A stretch of 34,912 nt of DNA from assembly GCA_031271025.1 (NCBI GenBank), contig JAISWQ010000168.1, positions 1-34,912 of the forward strand, in the 5' to 3' direction. The notes below the pieces were generated by a model. The model did not search any database. It saw only the letters and a program-made list of their open reading frames with translations, and was not told the DNA's origin. The translations under genes and the position numbers were made by a program. Below, one piece after another: positions 15,750 to 26,043 of the stretch (the first letter of the stretch is position 1; each line of letters begins with the position of its first letter). The DNA comes from Zoogloeaceae bacterium. Lineage in GTDB: Bacteria; Pseudomonadota; Gammaproteobacteria; Burkholderiales; Rhodocyclaceae.

Positions 15750-18548
15750 TTACCCCAGCTTCGCCCATTGCGCCCTGAGTTTTTCCAGCGTCGCTTCCGC
15801 GGTTGCGAGGCGTTCTTTCTCCTGCGCGACAATATTTTCCGGGGCACGGGCGGCGAAGTTTTCGTTGGCGAGTTTGGCCCTGGCCTGCGCCGCCTGTTTT
15901 TCCTGTTTTTCGATTTCTTTCGTGAGCCGTTCGCGTTCGGCTGCAAGGTCTATTGCCACCACCAGCATGAGGCGCGCGTCGCCCACGACCGCAACCGGGG
16001 CGAGGGTGTCGGCGGGGATGTCATCGGCAAAACTCACGTCGGCGACCTTGACCAGGGTCTGCAAGAGCGGCGCGAAGCGGCGGATTTCCGCCTGTGCCGC
16101 CGCGTTGCCCGCGACGATGAGTGGCGGACGGGCGGCAGGCGAAATGTCCATTTCGCCACGCAGGTTGCGGCAGGCGGAAACGCAGCGTTTCAACGCTTCC
16201 ATTTCCGCTTCCGCCTGGGCGTCCAGCAAGGCCGGATTGGCTTCGGGACAGGCCGCCAGCATGATGGATTCCTGTGTCCTGCCGCTCGTCAGAGGCGCGA
16301 CAGCCTGCCAGAGTTCCTCGGTGATGAAGGGAATGACCGGATGCGCGAGCCGCAGCAGGGCTTCCAGCGTGTGGGCGAGGGTATGGCGGGCGGCATACGC
16401 GGCGGCTGGCGCGTCTGCCATTTCCGCCTTGGCGATTTCAAGGAACCAATCGCAGAATTCGTCCCAGACGAAGTGGTAGAGCGTGTCCGCCAGCAGATCG
16501 AAGCGGTAATCGGCAAAGTGTTGCGCAATTTCCGTCTCCAGTGTTTGCAGGCGGCTGACGATCCAGCGGTCGGCAAAGGAAAGGCCGGCGGGCGTGGCGG
16601 AAAGATCGTGCCCCTCCACGTTCATCAACACGAAGCGCGTGGCGTTCCACAGTTTGTTGCAGAAATTGCGGTAGCCCTCGCAGCGGTTCAGGTCGAATTT
16701 GATGTCGCGCCCCGGCGCGGCCAGCGCGGCGAAGGTGAAGCGCAGCGCGTCCGTGCCGAAGGCGGTGATGCCATTGGGAAATTCCTTGCGCGTGCGTTTT
16801 TCGATCTTTGGGGCGTCCTTTGGATTCATCAGCCCCGTGGTGCGCTTTGCGACAAGTTCGTCAAGGCCGATACCGTCGATGAGGTCGATGGGGTCGAGCA
16901 CGTTGCCCTTGGATTTGCTCATTTTCTGGCCTTCCGCGTCGCGGATGAGGCCGTGGATGTAGACATGCCGGAAGGGGATTTTTCCGGTGAGATGCCGGGT
17001 CATCATCACCATGCGCGCCACCCAGAAAAAGATGATGTCGAAACCTGTGACCAGTACCGTGGAAGGGAGATACAAATCCAGCGCCGGATTGGAGGCTTGC
17101 GGATAGCCGGGGGTCCAGTCGAGGGTGGAAAAAGGCCACAGCGCCGAGGAATACCAGGTGTCGAGCACGTCGGGGTCGCGGGTAAGCGTGCCGTTGTAAC
17201 CGGCGGCTTCGGCTTGCGCGCGCGCTTCCGTTTCGTCGTGTGCGACAAAGAGTTCACCGTTTTCGCCGTGCCACGCCGGAATCTGGTGCCCCCACCACAG
17301 TTGCCGTGAGATGCACCAGTCCTGGATGTTGTTGAGCCATTGATTGTAGGTGTTGACCCAGTTTTCGGGATAGAAGCGGATTTCGCCGCTGGCGACGACT
17401 TCCAGCGCCTTTTCGGTGATGGATTTGCCGTCCGCGCCCGGTTTCGACATGGCGACGAACCATTGGTCGGTGAGCATGGGTTCGAGCGCGACGCCGGTAC
17501 GGTCGCCGCGCGGCACTTTCAGTTTGTGTTTTTCGGTTTTTTCCAGCAAACCCGCCGTTTCCAAATCGGCAACCATGATCTTTCTGGCTTCAAAGCGGTC
17601 AAGCCCCTGATATTTTTCCGGGGCTTCCGCATTGATTCTGGCGTCCAGCGTCAGGATGTTGCGCATGGGCAGTTCATGGCGCAGACCGACGGCATAGTCG
17701 TTGAAATCATGCGCCGGGGTGACTTTCACCACGCCGGTACCAAACGCCCTGTCCACATAGGCGTCGGCAATGATGGGAATTTCCCGGTCGGTGAGCGGCA
17801 GTTTCACCGTTTGCCCAATCAGGTGCCGGTAACGTTCGTCTTCGGGGTGCACCATCACTGCCGTATCACCCAACAGGGTTTCCGGGCGGGTGGTGGCCAC
17901 CGTGAGATGACCCGTGCCGTCGGCGAGCGGATAGCGGATGTGCCAGAGAAAACCGTCTTCTTCCTCGCTTTCCACTTCGAGGTCAGAGACGGCGGTGTGG
18001 AGTTTGGGATCCCAGTTGACCAGGCGCTTGCCGCGATAGATCAACCCTTCCCGGTAGAGACGAACAAAGGTTTCGGTCACGGTTCTGGAAAGACCCGCAT
18101 CCATGGTGAAGCGTTCCCGGCTCCAGTCGGGACTGGCGCCCAGACGGCGCATCTGACGGGTAATCGCGCCGCCGGAGAATTTCTTCCAGTCCCAGACTTT
18201 CTCCAGGAATTTTTCCCGCCCCAGTTCGTGGCGGGAGACGCCTTGCGCATCGAGTTGGCGTTCGACCACGATTTGCGTGGCAATCCCTGCGTGATCGGTT
18301 CCTGGCTGCCAGAGCGTATTGTCGCCCTTCATCCGGTGATAACGGGTGAGCGCGTCCATCAAGGTCTGATTGAAACCGTGTCCCATGTGCAGGGAACCGG
18401 TGACGTTGGGCGGCGGCAACAGGATGCAAAACGCCTGATTCCTGGGTTTCGTGGCGTCAAGACCGGCGGCGAAATAATGGCGGGATTCCCATTCGGGATA
18501 CCAGCGGCGCTCGATGTCCGCAGGTTCAAAACTTTTGGCGAGTTCCAT
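15750..18548 (-). CDS. valS: Valyl-tRNA synthetase
   Basis: ValRS charges tRNA-Val and hydrolyses mischarged Thr-tRNA. The 932-residue protein has the class I motif [14 protein letters not shown] (HMGH at residues 54-57), the connective editing domain ([13 protein letters not shown] and the [12 protein letters not shown] block), the KMSKS loop (residues 542-546), an anticodon-binding helical domain and a C-terminal coiled coil ([18 protein letters not shown]) that contacts the tRNA elbow. Although the frame is open for 255 codons further upstream, the start at 18548 is chosen because [13 protein letters not shown] is the family N-terminus and a TATAAT overlaps the next ATG (18578). Monocistronic. 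Confidence 0.97.
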   Translation of the reverse strand: MELAKSFEPADIERRWYPEWESRHYFAAGLDATKPRNQAFCILLPPPNVTGSLHMGHGFNQTLMDALTRYHRMKGDNTLWQPGTDHAGIATQIVVERQLDAQGVSRHELGREKFLEKVWDWKKFSGGAITRQMRRLGASPDWSRERFTMDAGLSRTVTETFVRLYREGLIYRGKRLVNWDPKLHTAVSDLEVESEEEDGFLWHIRYPLADGTGHLTVATTRPETLLGDTAVMVHPEDERYRHLIGQTVKLPLTDREIPIIADAYVDRAFGTGVVKVTPAHDFNDYAVGLRHELPMRNILTLDARINAEAPEKYQGLDRFEARKIMVADLETAGLLEKTEKHKLKVPRGDRTGVALEPMLTDQWFVAMSKPGADGKSITEKALEVVASGEIRFYPENWVNTYNQWLNNIQDWCISRQLWWGHQIPAWHGENGELFVAHDETEARAQAEAAGYNGTLTRDPDVLDTWYSSALWPFSTLDWTPGYPQASNPALDLYLPSTVLVTGFDIIFFWVARMVMMTRHLTGKIPFRHVYIHGLIRDAEGQKMSKSKGNVLDPIDLIDGIGLDELVAKRTTGLMNPKDAPKIEKRTRKEFPNGITAFGTDALRFTFAALAAPGRDIKFDLNRCEGYRNFCNKLWNATRFVLMNVEGHDLSATPAGLSFADRWIVSRLQTLETEIAQHFADYRFDLLADTLYHFVWDEFCDWFLEIAKAEMADAPAAAYAARHTLAHTLEALLRLAHPVIPFITEELWQAVAPLTSGRTQESIMLAACPEANPALLDAQAEAEMEALKRCVSACRNLRGEMDISPAARPPLIVAGNAAAQAEIRRFAPLLQTLVKVADVSFADDIPADTLAPVAVVGDARLMLVVAIDLAAERERLTKEIEKQEKQAAQARAKLANENFAARAPENIVAQEKERLATAEATLEKLRAQWAKLG

Positions 18549-18576
18549 GGGGTGGGGGAAAGACAGAAAATCGCAC

Positions 18577-18582
18577 ATTATA
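18577..18582 (-). promoter_or_regulatory. -10 element of valS
   Basis: TATAAT on the minus strand predicts a start at about 18570, giving valS a leader of roughly 22 bases. No good -35 is seen. The upstream ATG at 18578 overlaps this box and cannot be the start if this promoter is used. Bases 18601-18640 resemble part of the repeat family (CATGGGTTGCC, GATGCAATTGAAAGTGG). Confidence 0.5.
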
Positions 18583-18950
18583 CGCTCTGCCCGGAGGCTG
18601 CATGGGTTGCCGTTTGGCTTGGGATGCAATTGAAAGTGGAAAAAGTGGAGGATGCCACCGGGATAATTTATGGTATGGATATTGGTTGTGAAGCCATTGC
18701 ATGATGAGCGGCCAATTTTGCCGAAAGCGACCAGGGGCAAGGCGGCAATATTGCTCGCCGAGATGGACGGACGGCAGCATGATCCCGACCGTGCGCTGCA
18801 TGGCACTGTACAGACAGGGGATATTGTTCCCATGTAAGTAGGCCAGGGAACGTCCTCAAGGCGCTTGAGGCCAGTAACGGAAAGGGTTTCAGGCCATTCG
18901 GAGGGGGAAAAAGGCTGGAACTTCGGACTACAAGTGGCGGATACCCCCCT

Positions 18951-19170
18951 CGTCACAAGCGAGACGCACCAGGAAAAACCAGAAATCGCGAACAGGCTCT
19001 GAAAACCTGTTTTCGACTTTCGATAATCCGTATAATCCAGGCTCTCTTCGTCGAAAGTGAGGCGCTTCAGCAACGTGGCAATCCGTACAGCGGCGTGGCT
19101 TTCCAGAAAGTTGGAGCATGCCCCAAGGCCGTATGGAGTGCCACGGGGGCAACGTCCCTCGCTTGTGACG
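18951..19170. repeat. 220-bp element with 13-bp inverted ends
   Basis: CGTCACAAGCGAG (18951-18963) and CTCGCTTGTGACG (19158-19170) are perfect inverted repeats. Inside, CGTGGCAATCCGTAC (19074-19088) faces GTATGGAGTGCCACG (19131-19145), again a near-palindrome. A TATAAT at 19031-19036 inside it could serve the downstream radical SAM gene. No gene is seen between 18579 and 19217; the remainder is unassigned. Confidence 0.65.
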
Positions 19171-19217
19171 AATTCTGTTGCGCAACAAACCATCACCAAC
19201 TTTGCCAGGAATATTTT

Positions 19218-20558
19218 ATGAAAACAGAAATTGAATCCATGCTGGAACAGACCAGTCTGGGCGAACATGATTTTCGTGCGGAAATAATGGCTTATATCAA
19301 TGGTTTTTCCCATGTCATTTTGCGGGGGGGGGGGGGCTTTGGCCGCGTCATCGGAAAATTTTTGCTGGAAATTGGCGTCGATAGAAACAAACTGTGTTAC
19401 TGGGATATTCGCGCCGGAGAATTGCGGGAAATCAATGGGATTCCTGTCCTCTCGCCATTATCGGAAAATCTGGATAGAGAGCAAACGCTTGCCATCAATT
19501 GCCTGAATAATCATGCCGCATTGGGCGCGCGTATATGGGACAGGGTGCTCGTTTCTGAAAAGCATCAACATTATATTCAGGGGATGGATCTGTTTTCTGC
19601 CCTGATCTGCAAAATAAAAAGCCGTCTGGAAACAAGAGGCTGCTTCAATATCTGTGAGCGTTCGAACTGCAAACGCCTGCTCGGCATTGTGGTGAAAAAG
19701 AAGCCACATTCAGGCAGTGGGGTGGTTCCAGACAGACTGGTTTTCCCAAGCATGGCGTTTATTATCAACCAAAAATGCACACTGCAATGTGCACATTGCA
19801 ACCAGTACATGAACCATTTTCCCGAAGAAGGCAGCATCCATTTTTCATTGCAACAAATTATCCAGGATATTGATGTTGTTTCTGATGCGCTGGATGCCAT
19901 CCTGTCGGTGTCTATTGTGGGAGGTGAGCCATTTTTGCATCCGGATTTACCAGAAATCATCGAACATATGTCCAGCAAAAACAATTTTGGTCCTCTCACC
20001 ATTGGCAGTAATGGTGTCTGCAAAATATCCGGGGCTTGCCTGAAAGTCATGGAAAAACTGAATGTTCAGGTCAGATTTTCTGATTACAGGGTTTCCATAA
20101 ATGAGAAACAGAAAAAATTATTCGACGCCAATGTCAGAAAACTGTCCACGCGAGGCATCAGCCATTTTGTGGCTTCTGTGGCGTGGAGCTTGCCGTCCAC
20201 ATTGACGGCGCAACATCATTCAGAACAGCACAAGATACAACTGAAAAAAAACTGTCCGGGACTGGGATTATGCGAACGGGTTGCCAATGGTGTGTACTAT
20301 CCCTGCCCGGTATCCTGTACCGTGGATAGTCTACACCTTGCGGATTATGGAAGCGACAAGGTTATCCTGGATCCCCGTTGTTCGCCAGAAGAGATGCGGG
20401 AAAAAATTCGCGCTGTGCAGGCAGCCCCTTTTTATCAATGCTGCGATTATTGTGGAGAAAAAGACAGGGCCGCATTACCTCAGCCGGGCGAACAGGGAAT
20501 CAGTCTGCGTTATGCCCATCTGGGGAATAAAAAACGTTTACCCTCTTCTTTACTGTAA
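19218..20558 (+). CDS. Rossmann-radical SAM fusion protein with internal G13 tract
   Basis: A 446-residue protein in an AT-richer patch. Residues about 30-105 look like a Rossmann-type nucleotide-binding domain similar to the N-terminal domain of PglD-like sugar enzymes ([20 protein letters not shown], then [12 protein letters not shown]). The radical SAM core follows: CTLQCAHC (Cys187, 191, 194), [17 protein letters not shown] and LTIGSNG. The C-terminal part has SPASM-like cysteines ([24 protein letters not shown]) that may bind extra Fe-S clusters. Substrate unknown; fusions like this suggest modification of a peptide or a surface sugar. The start at 19218 has a CCAGGA site 7 bases upstream. 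A run of 13 G (19324-19336) encodes Arg-Gly-Gly-Gly-Gly; loss or gain of one G truncates the protein. Probably horizontally acquired. Confidence 0.85.
   Translation: MKTEIESMLEQTSLGEHDFRAEIMAYINGFSHVILRGGGGFGRVIGKFLLEIGVDRNKLCYWDIRAGELREINGIPVLSPLSENLDREQTLAINCLNNHAALGARIWDRVLVSEKHQHYIQGMDLFSALICKIKSRLETRGCFNICERSNCKRLLGIVVKKKPHSGSGVVPDRLVFPSMAFIINQKCTLQCAHCNQYMNHFPEEGSIHFSLQQIIQDIDVVSDALDAILSVSIVGGEPFLHPDLPEIIEHMSSKNNFGPLTIGSNGVCKISGACLKVMEKLNVQVRFSDYRVSINEKQKKLFDANVRKLSTRGISHFVASVAWSLPSTLTAQHHSEQHKIQLKKNCPGLGLCERVANGVYYPCPVSCTVDSLHLADYGSDKVILDPRCSPEEMREKIRAVQAAPFYQCCDYCGEKDRAALPQPGEQGISLRYAHLGNKKRLPSSLL
19324..19336. repeat. 13-G homopolymer inside coding sequence
   Basis: Thirteen G lie at codons 36-40 of the Rossmann-radical SAM gene. 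With one G more the frame meets TAG at 19382-19384; with one G fewer it stops at about 19506. Such tracts are classic slipped-strand sites. Confidence 0.9.
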
Positions 20559-20585
20559 CTGGGCGGAAGATGCCGTACCCGAAAC

Positions 20586-20609
20586 ACGAGGGACAAGCCT
20601 GTTCCTCGT
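20586..20609. other. Hairpin after the radical SAM gene
   Basis: ACGAGGGACA and TGTTCCTCGT pair over ten positions (one G:T) around an AGCC loop, 28 bases after the stop. There is no U tract on the plus strand, so it may only be an mRNA 3' stabiliser or a weak terminator. Confidence 0.4.
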
Positions 20610-20742
20610 AAAACCGGCTCCGCTTTGAAATTCCGCCCGCGAAGCCAGCATTTAGTCACATCTGTTTTGTTCGCCCAGAGGGAAGGCCGTGCCTGAACCC
20701 GGTATACTCCGGCCTTTCCCCGCGCCCGGAGCACGAAAATCC

Positions 20743-23202
20743 ATGTCTGCCGTCATGCCTGAATCCGCTGCCTGTTACCACTGTGGCCTGTCCATCCCGG
20801 AAGGGCTGGATTTGCCGGTTGACATCAAGGGGGCGCGGCGCGCGATGTGTTGCATGGGCTGTCAGGCGGTGGCGCAGGCCATTGTGGACAACGGACTGGC
20901 CGACTATTACACGAGCCGCGATGCCCTGCCCGAATCGCCGCGCGAGGCCGCGCCCGCCATTCTCGACCAGCTTGCGCTGTTCGATCACGAGGAATTCCAG
21001 AAAAGCTTTGTGCGCGCTCTGGGTGAGGATGAACGCGAGGCTTCGCTGATGTTGGAAGGCATTACCTGCGCGGCCTGCGTCTGGCTGAACGAGCGCCATA
21101 TCGGTCAACTGCCGGGCGTGACCGGCGTTTCCGTCAATTACGCCACTCGCCGGGCACGGGTGCGCTGGGATGTGCGCCGCCTCAAGCTCTCCGATATTCT
21201 TGCCGCCATTGCCGCCATCGGCTATCGCGCCCATCCTTACGACGCCGCCCGGCACGAGGAACTGGCGAAAAAGGAGCGCCGTGACGCGCTCTGGCGGCTG
21301 TGGGTGGCGGGTTTCGGCATGATGCAGGTGATGATGTACGCGATTCCCGTCTATCTGGCGGGCGAGGGAGAGATGACGCTGGACATCGAAACCCTGATCC
21401 GCTGGGCCAGTCTTCTCCTCACCCTGCCGGTGGTGCTGTATTCTGCCGCGCCCTTTTTCCGGGGCGCGTGGCGCGACCTGCGTTTTTGCCGCGTCGGCAT
21501 GGATGTGCCGGTGGCGCTGGGCGTGGGAGGCACCTTTGTTGCCAGCGTCTGGGCGACCCTGACGCAGGGGGGCGAAGTGTATTTCGATTCCGTCGCCATG
21601 TTCGTCTTTTTCCTTTTGGGCGGACGCTATCTTGAAATGAACGCGCGCCAAAAAGCGGTGAGCGTGACCGAGGCGCTGGCACGCCTGATGCCTGCCTTTT
21701 GCCAGAGGTTGCCGGATTTTCCCGCTTCCCGTCAGCCGGAACAGGCGATGGCGGCGGATCTCAGGGTTGACGACGCGGTGCTGGTGCGTCCCGGCGAGAC
21801 CATTCCTGCCGATGGCCGGGTGCTGGAAGGGGAAAGTCAGGTGGATGAGGCGCTGCTCACGGGCGAGAGCCGTCCGGTGGGCAAGGCAGCGGGCGATGTC
21901 GTGACCGGCGGCGCGGTCAATATGGAAAGTCCGCTGGTGATTCGGGTGGAAGCAACCGGCGAGGAAACCCGGCTTTCCGCCATTGTGCGCCTGATGGAGC
22001 GGGCAGCGGCGGAAAAACCGGGCATCGTCCAGATGGCGGACCGGGTGGCGCAATGGTTCGTGGCGCTCCTGTTGCTGGTGGCTGTCGCCACGGCCTGGGG
22101 CTGGTATCAGGTCGATCCCGCGCGCGCGCTCTGGATTGCCGTGTCCGTTCTGGTGGTTACCTGTCCCTGCGCGTTGGCGCTGGCGACGCCGATTTCGCTC
22201 ACGGTGGCCGCCGGGGCGCTGGCCAGGGATGGCCTTCTGGTGACACGTGGTCACGCCGTGGAAACCCTTTCCCGCGCGGATTGTTTTGTGTTCGACAAAA
22301 CCGGCACCCTTACCCGTGGGGAAATGCGTCTGCTGGAATGCCAGACGCGGGATGACCTCGAACCGGCGGCGGCGCTGCGTCTGGCGGCGGCATTGGAACA
22401 GTCTTCCGCGCATCCGCTGGCGGTCGCCTTGCGTGCCGCTGCCGACGGGGAATCGCTGCCGCAGGCGGAAGCCGTGCGCGCCGAGGCGGGGCTTGGATTG
22501 GAAGGCCGTATTGGCGGAGTGTGCTGGCGATTGGGACGTCCCGATTTTGTCGCGGCTCTGCGCGGCGATGGCGGCAATGACGCGACGCCAATCCCCTGGG
22601 CGGACTCCGGCGATACGGTGGTGGCTTTGGGCGACGCGACGGGCGCGCGGGCGTTTTTCCGGCTGGGCGATGAAATCCGGGCGGAAGCCGCCGGGCTGAT
22701 TCGTGATTTGAAGGCGCGCGGCGCGCATGTGGTCTTGATGTCCGGCGACGCGGAAGCCGTGGCGCTTCGGGTGGCGGCGGCGCTGGGGATCGCGCGGGCG
22801 CAAGGCGCCATGTCGCCGCAGGCCAAGCGCGAGGCGGTATCCGCCTTGCAACGGGAAGGCCGGGTCGTGGCGATGGTGGGGGATGGCGTCAACGACGCGC
22901 CCGTACTGGCGCAGGCGCAGGTTTCCGTGGCGATGGGCGCGGGCGCGCAACTGGCGCGGGCGCAGGCCGATTTGGTTTTACTGTCGGAAAATCTCGCCTG
23001 TCTGCGCACGGGCGTGCGGCGCTGTTGCTTTGCGTTTACCGTGATCCGGCAGAATCTGGGCTGGTCCTTTGTCTATAATCTTGTCGCCCTGCCGCTGGCG
23101 ATCGCGGGGTATATCGCGCCTTGGGCGGCGGGGATCGGCATGTCGGCCAGCTCCCTGCTGGTGGTTTTGAATGCTTTGCGCATCCAGCGAAAGGACGTCT
23201 GA
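20743..23202 (+). CDS. ccoI: Copper-exporting P1B ATPase CcoI/FixI
   Basis: CcoI moves copper across the inner membrane for assembly of the CuB centre of cbb3 oxidase. The 819-residue protein has an N-terminal cysteine-rich metal-binding region (CYHC at 11-14, CCMGC at 36-40), a heavy-metal-associated domain with GITCAAC (Cys109, Cys112), the membrane CPC motif (474-476), the phosphorylation site DKTGT (Asp518), and [15 protein letters not shown] in the hinge. The start at 20743 has GGAG upstream; an open frame from 20689 adds 18 residues without family support. A TATACT at 20703-20708 may be its -10. ccoS overlaps its stop. Confidence 0.95.
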   Translation: MSAVMPESAACYHCGLSIPEGLDLPVDIKGARRAMCCMGCQAVAQAIVDNGLADYYTSRDALPESPREAAPAILDQLALFDHEEFQKSFVRALGEDEREASLMLEGITCAACVWLNERHIGQLPGVTGVSVNYATRRARVRWDVRRLKLSDILAAIAAIGYRAHPYDAARHEELAKKERRDALWRLWVAGFGMMQVMMYAIPVYLAGEGEMTLDIETLIRWASLLLTLPVVLYSAAPFFRGAWRDLRFCRVGMDVPVALGVGGTFVASVWATLTQGGEVYFDSVAMFVFFLLGGRYLEMNARQKAVSVTEALARLMPAFCQRLPDFPASRQPEQAMAADLRVDDAVLVRPGETIPADGRVLEGESQVDEALLTGESRPVGKAAGDVVTGGAVNMESPLVIRVEATGEETRLSAIVRLMERAAAEKPGIVQMADRVAQWFVALLLLVAVATAWGWYQVDPARALWIAVSVLVVTCPCALALATPISLTVAAGALARDGLLVTRGHAVETLSRADCFVFDKTGTLTRGEMRLLECQTRDDLEPAAALRLAAALEQSSAHPLAVALRAAADGESLPQAEAVRAEAGLGLEGRIGGVCWRLGRPDFVAALRGDGGNDATPIPWADSGDTVVALGDATGARAFFRLGDEIRAEAAGLIRDLKARGAHVVLMSGDAEAVALRVAAALGIARAQGAMSPQAKREAVSALQREGRVVAMVGDGVNDAPVLAQAQVSVAMGAGAQLARAQADLVLLSENLACLRTGVRRCCFAFTVIRQNLGWSFVYNLVALPLAIAGYIAPWAAGIGMSASSLLVVLNALRIQRKDV

Positions 23203-23387
23203 TGGAATCCCTTTATCTTCTCATTCCGGTGTCGGTTGTGCTCGTTTTCGTCATTGCCGTGGTGTTCTGGCTTTCGGTGCGCGGTGGGCAGTTCGATGAC
23301 CTTGAAGGGCCGGGGTTTCGCATTCTGATGGACGACGATTTGCCAAAACCGCAAGATGAGGCGTCTCCCCCACGTCAGGAATCGTAA
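23202..23387 (+). CDS. ccoS: cbb3 oxidase assembly protein CcoS
   Basis: A 61-residue membrane protein: one N-terminal helix (residues about 4-24), then FWLSVRGGQFDDLEGPGFRI, the hallmark of CcoS. CcoS is required for cofactor insertion into the cbb3 catalytic subunit. The ATG overlaps the ccoI stop by one base (TGATG), so the two are translationally coupled. Confidence 0.95.
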   Translation: MESLYLLIPVSVVLVFVIAVVFWLSVRGGQFDDLEGPGFRILMDDDLPKPQDEASPPRQES

Positions 23388-23403
23388 CGAAAAAGCACTT
23401 GCT

Positions 23404-23444
23404 TTGATTCAGGTCAAGTGCAGGGACGGTCGCGCAGGTATGAT
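23404..23444 (+). promoter_or_regulatory. FNR/ANR-type promoter, distal
   Basis: TTGATTCAGGTCAA (23404-23417) matches the FNR consensus TTGATNNNNATCAA at nine of ten fixed positions. TATGAT (23439-23444) is centred 31 bases downstream, the spacing of a class II FNR promoter, and predicts a start at about 23451. There is no gene on this strand before the terminator at 23513. Confidence 0.75.
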
Positions 23445-23450
23445 GCCCCC

Positions 23451-23539
23451 CGTTCTGCCGCAAGGCAAACAGGGGTTTTGCAAGAAACCTGATTGTTTCT
23501 CTGTTGGGGTTGGGGTGCGCTTCGGTGCACCCTTTTTTT
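23451..23539 (+). ncRNA. Candidate FNR-controlled small RNA, about 89 nt
   Basis: Bounded by the predicted start of the distal FNR promoter and a strong intrinsic terminator. Predicted folds in order: TGCC-GCAA-GGCA with a GNRA tetraloop (23456-23467); a bulged stem CAGG(GG)TTT / AAACCTG (23470-23491); a pyrimidine-rich single-stranded part; and the terminator stem with UUCG loop. No open frame of useful length. Oxygen-regulated sRNAs of this kind are known (FnrS in enterobacteria, AniS in Neisseria, PhrS in Pseudomonas), but I see no sequence match to them. An alternative is a prematurely terminated leader of ccoN. Confidence 0.6.
23513..23539 (+). terminator. Rho-independent terminator with UUCG tetraloop
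   Basis: GGGTGCGC and GTGCACCC form an eight-pair stem closed by a TTCG loop, followed directly by seven T. One of the strongest terminators in the window. Confidence 0.92.
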
Positions 23540-23621
23540 GTCGGCTTGTTTCGATGCGTGACGCTGTGTGCCTGGCATTTCTCCTCGCGCCGCCTTATTT
23601 TTTCAAGGTTTGTTGCTTTGT

Positions 23622-23663
23622 TTGACTTAAGTCAAACGCTTGACCCCAAGCCTCCCATAGCAT
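23622..23663 (+). promoter_or_regulatory. FNR/ANR-type promoter of ccoN, proximal
   Basis: TTGACTTAAGTCAA (23622-23635) is a perfect palindrome matching the FNR consensus at eight of ten positions. TAGCAT (23658-23663) is centred exactly 32 bases downstream, the class II arrangement, predicting a start near 23670 and a leader of about 80 bases for ccoN. Confidence 0.8.
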
Positions 23664-23751
23664 CCCGCACCATGCGCTGTTTCAGGTCTGGGTCTCTTTC
23701 CGGGACGTGTTCTGGCGCGTATCAGTCATTTTTTCAATGAGAGGTGGGTTC

Positions 23752-25206
23752 ATGTCGGAAACGCAAACCACATACAACTATAAGGTCGTGCGGCAGTTTG
23801 CCGTGATGACCGTCATCTGGGGCATCGTCGGGATGCTGGTCGGTGTCATCATTGCCGCCCAGCTGGTCTGGCCGCAGCTCATCAGTGACATTGTTCCTGA
23901 GTTCCTTGCGCCAATCCTGTCGTACGGTCGTCTGCGGCCACTGCATACCAACGCGGTGATCTTCGCCTTTGGCGGTTGTGCCCTGTTCGCAACGTCTTAC
24001 TACTGTGTGCAGCGCACCAGTCATACCCGTCTGTTCAGCGGTGGTCTGGCGGCCTTTACGTTCTGGGGCTGGCAACTGGTCATCCTGCTGGCGGCGGTCT
24101 CCCTGCCACTGGGGATTACCACCGGCAAGGAATATGCCGAGCTGGAATGGCCGATCGACATCCTGATCACGCTGGTCTGGGTGGCCTATGCCGTGGTGTT
24201 CTTCGGCACGATCGCGGTGCGCAAGGTGAGCCACATCTACGTCGCCAACTGGTTCTTTGGCGCGATGATCATCGCGGTGGCCATTCTGCATCTGGTCAAC
24301 AGCGCGGAAGTTCCGGCGACCTGGGATGTGCTGATGCCGCGCTCCTACTCCGTCTATGCCGGCGTGCAGGATGCGATGGTGCAATGGTGGTATGGCCACA
24401 ATGCCGTGGGCTTCTTCCTGACCGCTGGCTTCCTGGGCATGATGTACTACTTCGTGCCGAAACAGGCCGGACGTCCGGTGTATTCCTACCGCCTCTCCGT
24501 GGTGCACTTCTGGGCGCTGATCTTCACCTATATGTGGGCAGGCCCGCACCATCTGCATTACACGGCGCTGCCGGACTGGACGCAATCCCTGGGGATGCTC
24601 TTCTCGCTCATCCTGCTTGCGCCTTCGTGGGGCGGCATGATCAACGGCATCATGACCCTCTCCGGCGCCTGGCACAAGCTGCGGGATGATCCCATCCTGA
24701 AATTCCTGGTGACTTCGCTTTCCTTCTACGGCATGTCGACCTTTGAAGGCCCGATGATGTCCGTGAAGACCGTGAATGCCCTGTCGCATTACACCGACTG
24801 GACGGTAGGTCACGTGCACTCCGGCGCTCTGGGCTGGGTGGCGATGGTTTCCATCGGCTCGCTCTACTACCTGATTCCCCGTCTCTTCGGGCGTCAGGAA
24901 ATGTACAGCGTGAAACTTATCTCCGCGCATTTCTGGATTGCGACGATTGGTGTGGTGCTCTACGTGGCTTCCATGTGGATCGCGGGCGTCTATCAGGGGC
25001 TTATCTGGCGCGCGGTCAATGAGGATGGCACCTTGGCCTATGCCTTTGTGGAAGGGGTGAAATTCTCCTATCCCTTCTGGCAGGTTCGCCTTGTGGGTGG
25101 CGTGCTGTTCCTGCTCGGCATGTTGTTGATGGCTTACAACATGTTCAAGACCATCGGCGCCGGCAGGTCGGAAGACGTGCCTGTGCTTGCTCCGGCTCAC
25201 GCCTGA
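23752..25206 (+). CDS. ccoN: cbb3 cytochrome oxidase subunit I CcoN
   Basis: Catalytic subunit of the high-affinity cbb3 oxidase in the inner membrane, holding the low-spin heme b and the heme b3-CuB centre. The 484-residue protein has about 12 hydrophobic helices. Ligand histidines are visible: His65 (RPLHTN), His216 (YGHN), His266-His267 (GPHHLHY), His354 and His356 (GHVHSG). Tyr260 (FTYMW) lies 44 residues after His216, the spacing of the cross-linked Tyr-His pair known in CcoN. The start follows a GAGAGG site; the open frame begins earlier, at 23707, but without a matching N-terminus. First gene of the FNR-controlled ccoNOQP operon. Confidence 0.97.
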   Translation: MSETQTTYNYKVVRQFAVMTVIWGIVGMLVGVIIAAQLVWPQLISDIVPEFLAPILSYGRLRPLHTNAVIFAFGGCALFATSYYCVQRTSHTRLFSGGLAAFTFWGWQLVILLAAVSLPLGITTGKEYAELEWPIDILITLVWVAYAVVFFGTIAVRKVSHIYVANWFFGAMIIAVAILHLVNSAEVPATWDVLMPRSYSVYAGVQDAMVQWWYGHNAVGFFLTAGFLGMMYYFVPKQAGRPVYSYRLSVVHFWALIFTYMWAGPHHLHYTALPDWTQSLGMLFSLILLAPSWGGMINGIMTLSGAWHKLRDDPILKFLVTSLSFYGMSTFEGPMMSVKTVNALSHYTDWTVGHVHSGALGWVAMVSIGSLYYLIPRLFGRQEMYSVKLISAHFWIATIGVVLYVASMWIAGVYQGLIWRAVNEDGTLAYAFVEGVKFSYPFWQVRLVGGVLFLLGMLLMAYNMFKTIGAGRSEDVPVLAPAHA

Positions 25207-25224
25207 TAAGGGAGGTTACACATA

Positions 25225-25842
<618 letters not shown>

Positions 25843-25848
25843 ACCATC

Positions 25849-26028
25849 ATGGAAATCTTGAGTGATCTTCGCGGAATGCTGACCCCGGCGCTTGGTATCG
25901 TGCTTTTTCTCGGTATCCTGAAGTGGGCGTATGGCAAAAAGAGCAAGAAAGGCTATGAGGAAGCGGCCGCTCTTGTCTTCGCGGACGATGACGATATGGA
26001 GCCGGGGCGCGTGCCCCGGTCCCGCTGA
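25849..26028 (+). CDS. ccoQ: cbb3 oxidase subunit CcoQ/FixQ
   Basis: A 59-residue single-helix membrane protein between ccoO and ccoP. The helix (about residues 10-27) is followed by a basic patch (YGKKSKKGYEEAA) and an acidic tail (FADDDDMEP), the usual CcoQ pattern. CcoQ stabilises the oxidase complex. It begins 6 bases after the ccoO stop and ends 15 bases before ccoP, with AAAGGAAA before the latter. Confidence 0.9.
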   Translation: MEILSDLRGMLTPALGIVLFLGILKWAYGKKSKKGYEEAAALVFADDDDMEPGRVPRSR

Positions 26029-26043
26029 CCAAAGGAAACTGTT

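Noticed and set aside
18549-19313. Open 255-codon extension upstream of valS in the same frame
   Set aside because: It has no family match, crosses the repeat element and antisense start of the radical SAM gene, and lies upstream of the valS -10 box.
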